From Lactobacillus sp. (GTDB taxonomy: Bacteria; Bacillota; Bacilli; Lactobacillales; Lactobacillaceae): a stretch of DNA of 63,769 bases. The translations under genes were made by a program, and so were the position numbers. The stretch covers positions 1 through 63,769 of the forward strand of contig NZ_JAAVAU010000013.1 in the NCBI RefSeq assembly GCF_014803895.1, given 5' to 3'. Within the stretch, counting starts at the first letter, position 1. Every line of letters begins with the position of its first letter. The notes under the pieces were generated by a model that worked only from the letters and a program-made list of their open reading frames with translations, was not told the DNA's origin and made no database searches. Of this stretch, positions 54,156-62,730 are shown piece by piece.

Positions 54156-54965
54156 AGAAAAATTAGGAAATCTAAAAAATTAACTATGAAACAGATTAGT
54201 GGAGAAATTATATCTAAGTCATCTCTTTCAAGATGGGAAAGAGGAGAACAAGATATATCTTTGGCTACATTTTATAAATTACTGGATGAGATTCACGTCT
54301 TTTCAGAAGAAGCATCTTCTAAAGAACTTATTCAATTTATAAGTAAAGTTAGTGACTTATATAGGAAAGACGAAATTAAACAGCTAAAGAATATATCACA
54401 AGCTTTACTAAAGCAATATGCAAAAGACCGTAGTTATGAAACTTTAATAAAAGTTACTACTGTATGTGATTTGTATATGGATTTGTCTGATGAAGATTTA
54501 ACAGATACAAAGTTTAAACATATTTTGACTCTACAAGTATGTAGAATTAAGACTTGGTATAAACAAGATTTATTTTTGTTTGCCAACAGCCAATTCTTTT
54601 TGGAGTCACCTGTGATTTATAAAAAAGCTTATTCATTAATTGAAGCTGTCTATAATATGACAGTGGTGCCAGATTTGGAATCACGTGCATTATTAAATGC
54701 AGTATTTGTATTGTTAAAGAAAAAAGATCTTACTCATGCAGAGACGCTGCTAAATAGTATAAAAGAATTAAACTTTTCTTCTTCTAATTTAGGAGCAGTA
54801 TACAGGGAAAATTACTTTAGTGAGGTCATAAGATATATTAAAACTGGAAATTCCTATGGTGTCGAGCAATGTATAGCTCGTTTAGGTAATTCAAAAATGG
54901 AGAAACAATTAGCCAAAGATTCAAAGTTTTCATTATCTCAGATAAAGAAAATTTACAAACTTTAA
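54120..54965 (+). CDS. Rgg/GadR/MutR-family regulator (copy 1)
   Basis: 281 residues. The N-terminal helix-turn-helix reads LGPKFRKIRKSKKLTMKQIS...SSLSRWERGEQDISL (about 6-60). The C-terminal two thirds are helical repeats (TPR-like, Rgg_C), the pheromone-binding part. Members respond to short hydrophobic peptides imported by Opp/Ami. The divergent peptide is the obvious candidate ligand, and the bacteriocin-like genes downstream the likely targets. RBS AAAGG is about 8 bases upstream. Moderate similarity to the second copy at 60760; both end in a (F)S..Q(I/V)(K/R)(K/E)IYK(L/I) motif. Confidence 0.9.
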   Translation: MEKISRNLGPKFRKIRKSKKLTMKQISGEIISKSSLSRWERGEQDISLATFYKLLDEIHVFSEEASSKELIQFISKVSDLYRKDEIKQLKNISQALLKQYAKDRSYETLIKVTTVCDLYMDLSDEDLTDTKFKHILTLQVCRIKTWYKQDLFLFANSQFFLESPVIYKKAYSLIEAVYNMTVVPDLESRALLNAVFVLLKKKDLTHAETLLNSIKELNFSSSNLGAVYRENYFSEVIRYIKTGNSYGVEQCIARLGNSKMEKQLAKDSKFSLSQIKKIYKL

Positions 54966-55007
54966 CTCTCCATAATGTATTTTGACATAGTTAAGTTTTA
55001 AAAAAGA

Positions 55008-55036
55008 AAAATTCCCATTTAATGGGAATTTTAAAA
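55008..55036 (+). terminator. Terminator after rgg1
   Basis: AAAATTCCCA / TGGGAATTTT hairpin with a short T run; separates rgg1 from the double-glycine peptide genes. Confidence 0.75.
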
Positions 55037-55127
55037 AATATTTTTCAAATTGTTGTAGATTATATATGTAGCAAGCAAAAGATTCTTGCTATCAATGGAT
55101 GATTTGTATATTAAGAAGGTGATATGT

Positions 55128-55223
55128 ATGTCAAGACTTGATGAATACAAAACTGTTTCAATTTCTGAATTATCCCAAGTTGTTGGTGGCATAGACACGG
55201 ATAAACAGAAAGGAAAAGAATAG
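55128..55223 (+). CDS. Double-glycine precursor peptide 1 (31 residues)
   Basis: The leader ends in SISELSQVVGG, a classical class II double-glycine motif recognised by C39-peptidase transporters. Only ten residues, charged and Lys/Asp-rich (IDTDKQKGKE), follow before the stop, too short for a normal bacteriocin, so it may be an inducing peptide or a truncated product. Start at 55128 with AAGGTG upstream; an overlapping ATG at 55124 gives only five codons. It lies in front of the transporter genes. Confidence 0.75.
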   Translation: MSRLDEYKTVSISELSQVVGGIDTDKQKGKE

Positions 55224-55389
55224 TACTCTTCAAAAGTTTAATACTATTTCTACTGATAATTTAACTAATGTAACCGGTGGTGAAATTGCCAAAGAAATTT
55301 GGGACAGTGCTAGAGATTTTGGTACTGGTGTAATTGACGGTTTTGAGGGACACTATCACAGTCATAAATATAGACATAGAGATAGATAA
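55219..55389 (+). pseudogene. Double-glycine bacteriocin-like peptide 2, no normal start codon
   Basis: In the +1 frame relative to peptide 1, an open stretch encodes KFNTISTDNLTNVTGG, a leader resembling those of gassericin/acidocin-type class II bacteriocins, followed by 35 residues: an amphipathic part (EIAKEIWDSARDFGTGVIDG) and a tail rich in His, Arg and Tyr. No ATG, GTG or TTG precedes the leader in frame; AGT stands where ATG would be expected after AAAGGAAAAG. Thus either start loss or an unusual start. It may be a dead gene or a fused tail of peptide 1. Confidence 0.6.
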
Positions 55390-55402
55390 GTTTTAGTAAC
55401 TT

Positions 55403-55453
55403 GCAAAAAGGTGAAAGAAAAGTACAAGTTAGTTTTCCTTTCACCTTTTTGCT
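55403..55453 (+). terminator. Long hairpin after the double-glycine peptides
   Basis: GCAAAAAGGTGAAAG pairs with CTTTCACCTTTTTGC, separated by about 20 bases, with T run inside the 3' arm. It lies between the peptides and the first Abi gene and may attenuate expression of the transport genes. Confidence 0.75.
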
Positions 55454-55476
55454 AGGTATTTTTAAGGATATTAGCA

Positions 55477-56148
55477 ATGAGATTTATTGGAAATATTTTA
55501 AAGTGGTTAGTAATACTGTTTTTAGGTTTTGTAATTTTAATTATTATGGAATTTCCAGCTATTTTTGTAACTCCTAGTCCTAGTAATGCTACAGTAAAGT
55601 TCAATTTTTGGCATAATGTCAGTTTAGTAATAGGTTTTGCAATTCTATCATTTATTTTGGAATATTTAGTATGCTGGTGGGCCGGAAATAAAATCAATTT
55701 TTTTAAAAAGATATCTTTTAAAAAATTAATTTTAGCAATAAGCTCAGGAATTGCTCTTTATATTGTAGAAACATTAATGACGATGAATATGAAAGGAGGT
55801 ACTGGTGAAACAAGTCTTTATGGACAGACAATGAGAACAAGTCTCTGTATTCCCTTATGGATAACAATAGCTGTTATTACTCCAACATTAGAAGAATTGT
55901 TCTTTCAGGGATTGATACAGAAAGGAATCTTGAAGTTTTTAAATCCGTGGGTTTCTATGATTATTACTGCTGTCTTTTTCGGGGTAATGCATGCAATGTC
56001 ATTCAGTTTGATATTCTTTGTACATTGGATTTCAGGGATGGTCTTAGCCTATGTTTATTACAAAACAGATGATATTAAAGTTCCAATTATAACTCATGGA
56101 ATGTTTAATCTAATTTTATTAATACAAACAGGGATGCAATTTTTGTAA
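55477..56148 (+). CDS. CPBP (Abi) family membrane protease, probable bacteriocin immunity
   Basis: 223 residues with six to seven helices. The CPBP motifs are PTLEELFFQGLIQKG (EExxxQ instead of the usual EExxxR), HAM in FFGVMHAMS and HGMFN in TM6. Such proteins next to bacteriocin genes (for example PlnI, SkkI) protect the producer. It does not share the MNNNLALSDYV start of the other Abi genes of this locus. RBS AAGGA about 8 bases before the ATG; 12 bases separate it from the transporter gene. Confidence 0.85.
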   Translation: MRFIGNILKWLVILFLGFVILIIMEFPAIFVTPSPSNATVKFNFWHNVSLVIGFAILSFILEYLVCWWAGNKINFFKKISFKKLILAISSGIALYIVETLMTMNMKGGTGETSLYGQTMRTSLCIPLWITIAVITPTLEELFFQGLIQKGILKFLNPWVSMIITAVFFGVMHAMSFSLIFFVHWISGMVLAYVYYKTDDIKVPIITHGMFNLILLIQTGMQFL

Positions 56149-56159
56149 GAGGATAAAAT

Positions 56160-58300
56160 ATGAAAAATAGAGATTACGTTCCACAAGTTGATGAAATGGA
56201 TTGTGGTGCTGCATGTTTAGCAATGATTTTGAAGCATTAAATGTATCAATTGCTTATATACGTAACTTAGCGCGTACTACGGATAAAGGAACTACAGCAC
56301 TTGGAATAGTTAAAACTGCTGAAAAATTGGATTTTGAAACTAAAGCTATTAAAGCAGATATGAGTTTGTTTGATGGCTCAGATATTCCGTTACCTTGTAT
56401 TGTTCATGTGGTAAAAAAGAATTATTTGCACTACTATGTAGTATTAAAAGTTAAAAAGAATTATCTGTTAATTGCGGATCCTGATTCGACTGTTGGTGTA
56501 GTAAAGATGGATAAGGCCACTTTTGCACATCAATGGAGTGGGATTGCTATATTTATGGTACCGAAGCCTGATTACACGCCAATTAAGCAATCAAAGCAAA
56601 CATTACTTTCATTCTTACCCAGATTGTTTAAGCAACGTAAGTTAATTATTAATATTATCTTAGCTGCATTTTTAATTACTGTAATCAGTATTGCAGGTTC
56701 ATATTTTTTACAAACAATAATTGATACTTATATTCCTAATAATATGCATAATACCTTGGTTGTCATAGCTATGGGATTGTTTGTATTTTATATTTTTGAA
56801 GCTTTGTTTACTTATGCTCAAAATTTTTTGTTAACTATTTTTGGACAAAGATTTTCAATTGATATTATTCTAGGATATATTCGTCATATTTTTACTTTGC
56901 CAATGAGTTTTTTTGCTACAAGAAGAACAGGTGAAATAACGTCACGTTTTACTGATGCTAATAAAATCATCGATGCGTTAGCAAGCGCAGTAATATCTAT
57001 TTTTCTAGATGCAAGTATCGTGGTAATTATGGGGATTGTATTGGCCATTCAGAATGCTACTTTGTTTTGGATAACTTTAGTTTCATTGCCGATTTATATT
57101 GTAATCATTTTAGGATTTATTAAACCATTTGAAAAATTAAATCAAAAAGAAATGGAAAGTGGGGCCGTTTTAAGTTCCTCCGTTATTGAGGATATCCGTG
57201 GAATGGAAACAATTAAAGCTCTTAATAGTGAAGATGAACGGTATTTTAAAGTAGACACAGAATTTGTAGATTTTTTAAAAAGAGGGTTGAAATATTCAAA
57301 GGCTGATATTTTACAACAAGCATTAAAATTAGTGGTTCAGCTATCGTTAAATTTAGTAGTTTTAACTGTCGGAGCAATTTTAGTAATGCATAATAAGTTA
57401 TCGGTTGGTCAACTGATGACTTATAATGCTTTATTAGCTTATTTTGTGAATCCTTTACAAAATGTAATCAATCTTCAAACTAAATTACAAAGTGCTCGTG
57501 TAGCAAATAATCGGTTGAATGAAGTTTATTTAGTTAAAAGTGAATTTCAAGCAAAGCGGTCTATTAATAACCTTCAACAGATTATAGGAAATATTATTTT
57601 TGAAAATATTGAATATCAATATGGTTATGGACAAAAAATTTTAAATGGTATCAATTTAAAAATTAATGTTGGGGATAAATTGACTATTGTTGGTATGAGT
57701 GGCTCAGGTAAATCAACTTTAATGAAATTATTAGTTGGCTTCTTTGAGCCGGTCAAAGGCGATATTTTATTAAACTCACAATCAATAAAAAATATTGATC
57801 GTCATACTTTAAGAACTTATATCAATTACACGCCACAAGAACCTTATATTTTTTCTGGAACAATTTTAGAAAATTTAAAATTAGGAAATCGTGATGGTGT
57901 GACTCATGATGATATTGTGGAAGCTTGTAAGATAGCAATGATTGAAAAAGATATTGAAAAAATGCCCTTGCAATTTAATACAAAATTAGATGAAATGGGG
58001 AGTGTATTATCAGGAGGCCAGCGCCAAAGATTAACAATTGCAAGAGCTTTGCTTTCACCTGCCCAAGTATTAATCTTAGATGAAGCTACAAGTGGTCTGG
58101 ATGCCATAACTGAAAGAAAAGTAGTAGATAATCTGATAAATTTAAAAAATAAGACAATTATTTTTATTGCACATAGATTGGCCATTGCACGAAGAACTGA
58201 TAATATCGTGGTTTTGGATGATGGGAAAATTGTGGAGCAAGGTTCTCATGAAGAATTATTAGCTAAAAAAGGATATTATTATAACTTGGTTGAAGGTTAG
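56160..58300 (+). pseudogene. C39-peptidase bacteriocin ABC transporter, frameshifted near the N-terminus
   Basis: The true start is ATG 56160 (MKNRDYVPQVDEMDC...), with catalytic Cys15 in DCGAACLAMIL. The frame ends at TAA 56238-56240 and the homology continues in another frame from about 56240 (NVSIAYIRNLARTTDKGTTALG) to 58300, fitting loss of one base, or seven, near LKH. The rest is complete: His and Asp of C39 (HYYVVLKV, ADPDS), six helices, Walker A GMSGSGKST, LSGGQRQR and ILDEATS. Expected length about 715 residues. If the shift is real, leader cleavage and export fail; a start inside the second frame would lack the active Cys. Confidence 0.85.
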
Positions 58301-58311
58301 GAGTTAAAGCA

Positions 58312-59433
58312 ATGAATAAGAAATATCTTGAAAGTAGTGAATTTTATTCTGCGAGATTTACTAATTTTTCGACCATAATAATTATTCCGATTTTTGTTTT
58401 ATTGGTATTAATAGTATTATTTTCTTTCGTTGGTCAGCGACAGATAACTGTGGAAAGTGTTGGAAATATTGAACCAGTCGGTAGCGTACCAACTATTCAA
58501 GCAAGTGTAAATGGGAAGATAACTTATAGTGCATTGAGAGAAGGAAAATATGTAGCTAAAAATCAAATTTTGCTTAAATATAATAATCAAACTAGTAAAA
58601 GTAAACTAAGTTTATATCAATCTGAAAAGAAAGAATTGGATGAACAAATTGATGATTTAGAGTTACTTAAATCTGGTATCTCTGTTAATAGGGATGTATT
58701 TAATTATGATGATAAATTTGGCTATAGAAGTTTGTTAAAGAATTACTTAAGTCAAAGAAATACATATATTTTAGAAAATAATCAATTAACTCAAAAGCAA
58801 GAAGAGAATAAACAAAGAAGAAAAAATAATAAAAAAACCAAGGAAGATGCCGAAATAACTACCCAAATTGAAGAAAATAATCAAAAATTATCTATGCTTC
58901 AAGATAAATATTTGGAAGAGAACGCGCAGGATATTATTAAAGCTAAACAGCAGCTTACTCAGGTGAGAGCTCAAATTACTGAATTAAACAGTAATCTAAG
59001 AAGTTATACTGTAAAAGCCCCTAAAAGCGGCATTTTACATATAAATGATGAGTATACCGAAAATAAGTATATTAGCCCTGGCGTGGAAGTAGCTAAAATA
59101 TATCCAATTATAAGTAAGCAAAATAAAGTTAAATTAAAAGCATATATTTCTACGGCAGATATTTCATCGGTAAAAAAGGGACAAATAATGCAATTCAAAG
59201 TTGCTAGAAATGTTCCAAAACCGATAATAATTTCGGGAAAAATAAATAACATAAGCGTGTCTACTACTCAGATTGATAAAAATACTAATGGCTATGTAGT
59301 ATCTGCTACTGCTAATTTATTACCAGCACAGCGCAAAATTTTGAAATATGGTATGAGTGGTAATATTTCAATCATTATTGGAAAGATAAGCTTCTTTAAT
59401 TACTATAAGAACAAACTACTTAACGGAGAATAA
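58312..59433 (+). CDS. Bacteriocin secretion accessory protein (HlyD/LcnD type)
   Basis: 373 residues. One membrane helix (about 20-42), a beta strand block (GNIEPVGSVPTIQASVNGKI), a long Gln/Lys/Glu coiled coil (about 100-225) and a beta-rich C-terminus (VKAPKSGILHINDE, then ISGKINNIS and KYGMSGNISIIIGK). It works with the C39 ABC transporter just upstream, 12 bases away. The C-terminus has a diverged, truncated copy at 61720-61965. Confidence 0.9.
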   Translation: MNKKYLESSEFYSARFTNFSTIIIIPIFVLLVLIVLFSFVGQRQITVESVGNIEPVGSVPTIQASVNGKITYSALREGKYVAKNQILLKYNNQTSKSKLSLYQSEKKELDEQIDDLELLKSGISVNRDVFNYDDKFGYRSLLKNYLSQRNTYILENNQLTQKQEENKQRRKNNKKTKEDAEITTQIEENNQKLSMLQDKYLEENAQDIIKAKQQLTQVRAQITELNSNLRSYTVKAPKSGILHINDEYTENKYISPGVEVAKIYPIISKQNKVKLKAYISTADISSVKKGQIMQFKVARNVPKPIIISGKINNISVSTTQIDKNTNGYVVSATANLLPAQRKILKYGMSGNISIIIGKISFFNYYKNKLLNGE

Positions 59434-59459
59434 GTAAGCCATAATTAAAATGGAGATAT

Positions 59460-59497
59460 ATACGATGATATCTAAAAAGATACCGTCGTATTTTTTA
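59460..59497 (+). terminator. Terminator after the accessory gene
   Basis: TACGATGATATC and GATACCGTCGTA pair with one mismatch and one wobble, then T6. A further palindrome TTTTGC-GCATAT-GCAAAA follows at 59503-59520. Confidence 0.75.
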
Positions 59498-59531
59498 ATT
59501 ATTTTTGCGCATATGCAAAATTTTTTAAATG

Positions 59532-59557
59532 GTCTATTATAAAAGTATGTAATAGAC
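59532..59557 (+). promoter_or_regulatory. Conserved leader inverted repeat in front of the Abi gene (copy 1)
   Basis: GTCTATTA and TAATAGAC, 10 bases apart, directly before the ribosome site ACAGGAG. The same element stands before the intact Abi gene at 62731 (62693-62716), but not before the broken one at 61984. Confidence 0.6.
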
Positions 59558-59570
59558 AGGAGAATTTATT

Positions 59571-60381
59571 ATGAATAATAATCTAGCATTATCAGATTAT
59601 GTAGATTTAGATGATAAACAAGCAAGAAATAAAAGTATATTAAAGATGGTAATTGCTTTTTTAGTATTAGCTGTTAGCTATGAGTTAGCTCCATTAATAA
59701 CATTATCTAGAAAAATTAAAAATGTTCCTATAGAAATACTTATATATGTAGCTATAGCAGGTATTATTACATATATAGGGTGTTATATAGGTAATACTAC
59801 TAAAGTTACTAAAAAACCTATCAAATTAGGAAAAGTTACTTTAACTATTTTTATTGTCTTTATAGTATTATGGTTATCCTTGTTAATTATGAATAAAGTA
59901 GGATTGTTTAAAATGCCACTACTGAAAATCCTAGATGTTTTTACTTTAGCAATTTTTGGTGGAATAATAGAGGAGGTTTTATTTAGAGAATTAATTTTTA
60001 ATATTTTTATTGAAGTTTTTAGTAAAAGAAAATATCTTTTTGTGTGGGCTTCATTAGCAGAAAGTTTTTGTTTTGCTATATTCCATTTTCTTAATTTGAC
60101 TCATCAGTCATTACTTTCAACTTTAGGACAAGTGATAATTGTTTTTGGTACTGGATTGTTAATAACTTATATACGATTAGCCAGTAACGGTATCTGGTTA
60201 GGAATGCTATTCCATATATATTGATATTTCACCATCATTAGCCACCTCATCAAACTATGGTAATTCATATATCTCAGGAGAATTTATTTTTATGCTAGTT
60301 ATGCTTGCAATAGCGCTTCCAGCAATTTACTCTTACAACAAGAGATATAACGAAGGAATTACACGACAAGTTGATGCATAA
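59571..60381 (+). pseudogene. CPBP (Abi) membrane protease with a C-terminal frameshift
   Basis: Frame 1 (59571-60224, 217 residues) begins MNNNLALSDYVDLDD and contains GGIIEEVLFREL (EExxxR) and IFHFLNLTHQS, but stops after FHIY. Two bases appear to be missing: in the next frame DISPSLATSSNYG...YSYNKRYNEGI continues the family C-terminus to 60381, where the last residues (TRQVDA) come from fused pepN-like sequence. The conserved catalytic motifs are before the break, so partial function is possible. Compare the intact gene at 62731 (263 residues). Confidence 0.85.
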
Positions 60382-60535
60382 CTACGTAACTATTAATGAT
60401 CCAAGTTACAAGCAAGATTTACGCGCGTGGTACGGTGGTATTGTTGCTAACAACTATGGTCAAGAACAAGCTTGGAACTGATGGTCATGGCTTGAAGCTA
60501 CTATTGGTGGTGACATGGAGTTCGCAACCTTGTAA
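60359..60535 (+). pseudogene. Decayed fragment of the pepN 3' region
   Basis: Encodes LHDKLMHNYVTINDPSYKQ and WYGGIVANNYGQEQAWN, matching PepN residues from about 689. Compared with pepN it lacks 93 bp between two copies of CAAGATTTACGTGC, has a 12-base loss that creates TGA (60479-60481), and lacks the end of the gene. Many third positions differ, unlike the strip after it, which is almost identical. Confidence 0.9.
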
Positions 60536-60545
60536 TTGAATAAAT

Positions 60546-60645
60546 GATAAAGAAAAAGGCGATTCGTGAGAATCGTCTTTTTTGTGTGGATTGTGGTTGC
60601 CACTTTTGGGTTAAGTTAATATATAATTTATTAGCAGTGGGATGC
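60546..60645. repeat. 100-bp strip repeated from 53907-54006 (copy 2)
   Basis: 99 of 100 positions identical to copy 1, no gaps. Includes the bidirectional terminator (60555-60585) and the promoter-like TTGCCA...TATAAT. Confidence 0.9.
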
Positions 60646-60741
60646 GAGGGTGTTCATGGTAGCAATAAAAGAGCTACCAACTACGTAAGCCGCATTTCCC
60701 CCGTGAGTGGTAAGTAAAATATTTTTAATTTTTAAATATAT
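60631..60741 (-). CDS. Second divergent small peptide, different core, no ATG start
   Basis: Open frame homologous to the peptide at 53992: shared IKNILL and LASHC ends, but the middle reads TTHGGNAAYVVGSSFIATMNT. The first in-frame ATG lies inside the core; the position of the ATG of copy 1 is taken by ATA (60739-60741). AAAGGA is 12 bases upstream of that ATA. So it may be dead, or start at a rare codon. It is divergent to rgg2 and shares the duplicated terminator. Confidence 0.35.
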   Translation of the reverse strand: MYLKIKNILLTTHGGNAAYVVGSSFIATMNTLASHC

Positions 60742-60759
60742 AAGGGAGATATTCCTTTC

Positions 60760-61611
60760 ATGAAAAAAATAGATAAAAGTATTGGTCACAATTTTAGAAA
60801 GCTTCGAGAATCCAAAGGATTTTCGGGTCCAGAAGTATGTGATGGAATAGCTGCAAAATCTACACTTTCCCGATGGGAAAATGGAAAATCAAATTTATCG
60901 GTAAATTTGTTTTATAAGTTCTTGGATAGAATTCATGCAACGCCAGAAGATGTAATGCCTCAGAAAGAAGATATTTCTGACTTCATTGATAGTGTAAGTC
61001 TATTATTTATGCATAATGATATCAAAGGACTATATGAAAAAGCTAAGCAATCATTAGTAATGTATTCACAAAGCAAGACAGATAAAGATTTGCTTTGTGC
61101 AGCAATGGCAAGCAACTTTTATTTTGATTTAACGAATATCAATCTGATAGATAATTCTTTCAAAGAAGATATCTCTTCAAAAGTTAGGAAAATTAAGAGT
61201 TGGCAAGAAAGCGATTTAATTCTCTTTGCTAATACTCAATTCTTATTAGATGCTTCCTTAATTTACAGATTAGCTAGAGAATTAGCTAGTTTTGATTTCG
61301 AAAAGGAAGTAGTTCCTACTATGGAAATGGAAACTTTACTTAATTCTATTTACACATTAATAAGAAAAAAAGATGTTATGCGTGCGAAGAAGTTATTTCG
61401 CAGCGTAAAGCAACTTGAATATTCTCTTAATAATCAATCAATAGAATATAAAGAAAAGTTTTATGATCTTTTATTACATTACATTGATAGACCTAATCCA
61501 ATAAAAATAAAACAATTTTTAACTTCTATTTCAAACTCACGAAGTGGAAACCAATTAGCAGCAGACTTAAATTTTTCATTTCAACAAGTTAGAGAAATAT
61601 ATAAAATTTAG
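60760..61611 (+). CDS. Rgg/GadR/MutR-family regulator (copy 2)
   Basis: 283 residues. Helix-turn-helix IGHNFRKLRESKGFSGPEVCDGIAAKSTLSRWENGKSN, then the helical Rgg_C part with the same blocks as rgg1 (IDSVSLLF, FYFDLTN, KIKSWQESDLILFANTQFLL). It is intact while most of its own cassette downstream has been lost, so it might act on targets of rgg1 or others. The divergence from rgg1 is much greater than that of the DNA strip in front of it. Confidence 0.9.
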   Translation: MKKIDKSIGHNFRKLRESKGFSGPEVCDGIAAKSTLSRWENGKSNLSVNLFYKFLDRIHATPEDVMPQKEDISDFIDSVSLLFMHNDIKGLYEKAKQSLVMYSQSKTDKDLLCAAMASNFYFDLTNINLIDNSFKEDISSKVRKIKSWQESDLILFANTQFLLDASLIYRLARELASFDFEKEVVPTMEMETLLNSIYTLIRKKDVMRAKKLFRSVKQLEYSLNNQSIEYKEKFYDLLLHYIDRPNPIKIKQFLTSISNSRSGNQLAADLNFSFQQVREIYKI

Positions 61612-61658
61612 TACGTTAAGCTTCCAAATAGTAGTTTTACATATAATTAATTTTTTAT

Positions 61659-61703
61659 TAAAGTCAGTTGCGTTTACGCAACTTGCTTTAAGGCGATTTT
61701 TTT
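61659..61703 (+). terminator. Hairpin after rgg2
   Basis: TAAAG-AGTTGCG / CGCAACT-CTTTA with a two-base internal loop, TTTA loop; a T7 run follows after six further bases. Probably a terminator. Confidence 0.55.
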
Positions 61704-61719
61704 CTAAGTGCTAGTATAG

Positions 61720-61965
61720 GGCTGTAGCTTTGAACTTAATGATCGAAACAACGGAACTACCATAATTACTGGAAAGATACAGAGTATTTCGGTTTATCCT
61801 GAGACGAATAAAAGGCAATCAGAATACGAAGTAATATCTTTGATAAAGCCAACTAAAAAAGAGAAGAGTTCTTTAAGATATGGAATGCAGGGACAAGTCT
61901 CTGTAATTACAGGTAAGGAAACGTATTTTAATTATCTGAAATCATTATTTTTAGATGAAAAATGA
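61720..61965 (+). pseudogene. C-terminal fragment of a bacteriocin secretion accessory gene
   Basis: Open frame after a TAG (61717-61719) encoding GTTIITGKIQSISVYPET...LRYGMQGQVSVITGKETYFNYLKSL, the same as the end of the accessory protein at 58312 but diverged. No start codon or N-terminal part remains, so it is a remnant. It shows that the second cassette once held a transporter unit too. Confidence 0.88.
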
Positions 61966-61983
61966 TAAACAGGAGATGTTACT

Positions 61984-62557
61984 ATGAATAATAACTTAGC
62001 ATTGTCAGACTATGTAAATTTAGATGATAGTGAGGCTAAAAAGAAAAGTATAATTACGATGATAGTTACGCTTGTAATATTAGTGATCATTTATCAAAGT
62101 TTAATTCCGTTAATAATAGAGAAGTTGGCTTTGTGGCCTGCTGTAATCCTTACCTTAGTTGTATCTGTGTTAGTCGCTTGTGTAGCGCGTTATTTTGCTA
62201 AAACTTTTTAGTAAAACTAAATATGTTTTTATTTGGGCTTCATTATGTGAATGTATTTGCTTCAGTCTATATCATTTTCTTAATTTAGGACACCAGTCTT
62301 TAGAATCTACTATAGGACAAGTTATATCAGTTTTTAGTATGGGATTAATTTGGACTTATGTCCGTTTTGCAAGCAATGGAATTATATTAGGAATTATTTG
62401 GCATATTTATCAAGATATATCACCCCAGCTTCTTAGTTCCAATATTGGTGTCACTGATATAAAGGCTGCAATAATTTATACAACCATTTTAAGTTTGTTT
62501 GCATTTATCTGCATTTACTCTTATAACAAGAGATACAACGAAGGAATTTTAAGATAA
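61984..62557 (+). pseudogene. CPBP (Abi) gene with an internal deletion removing the active site
   Basis: The 5' part (61984-62211) encodes MNNNLALSDYVNLDD and three helices; the 3' part continues in another frame (from about 62213) with SKTKYVFIWASLCECICFSLYHF and YSYNKRYNEGILR. Compared with the intact gene at 62731, about 80 codons including the EExxxR motif are lost, with a frameshift. The ribosome site AGGAG is intact. Not expected to be a protease; a short membrane peptide of 75 residues could still be made. Confidence 0.87.
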
Positions 62558-62569
62558 GTATTCAACTAG

Positions 62570-62604
62570 AAGATAGACGTTAATAGTAACGTTTATCTTT
62601 TTCA
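62570..62604 (+). terminator. Terminator after the broken Abi gene
   Basis: AAGATA-ACGTTA / TAACGT-TATCTT hairpin with loop ATAG and T5. A similar hairpin follows the next Abi gene. Confidence 0.8.
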
Positions 62605-62692
62605 TCTATAAAGTTTCTAATTTAGTAGCAAGTAAAATTTTCTGCTACTAAACTAATATCAGGTCAGAAGAAGCTTTTAAAATACAAAAGGA

Positions 62693-62716
62693 TCTATTAT
62701 AGAAGTATGTAATAGA
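62693..62716 (+). promoter_or_regulatory. Conserved leader inverted repeat in front of the Abi gene (copy 2)
   Basis: TCTATTA / TAATAGA directly before ACAGGAG, same layout and nearly the same bases as at 59532-59557. Confidence 0.6.
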
Positions 62717-62730
62717 CAGGAGATGTTACT

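Noticed and set aside
55857..56072. 71-codon frame inside the first Abi gene
   Set aside because: Overlaps a real gene in another frame and has no ribosome site.
56201..56239. Transporter start at 56201 (MWCCMFSNDF)
   Set aside because: This is the out-of-frame reading of the C39 active-site region; the true N-terminus is in the frame starting at 56160.
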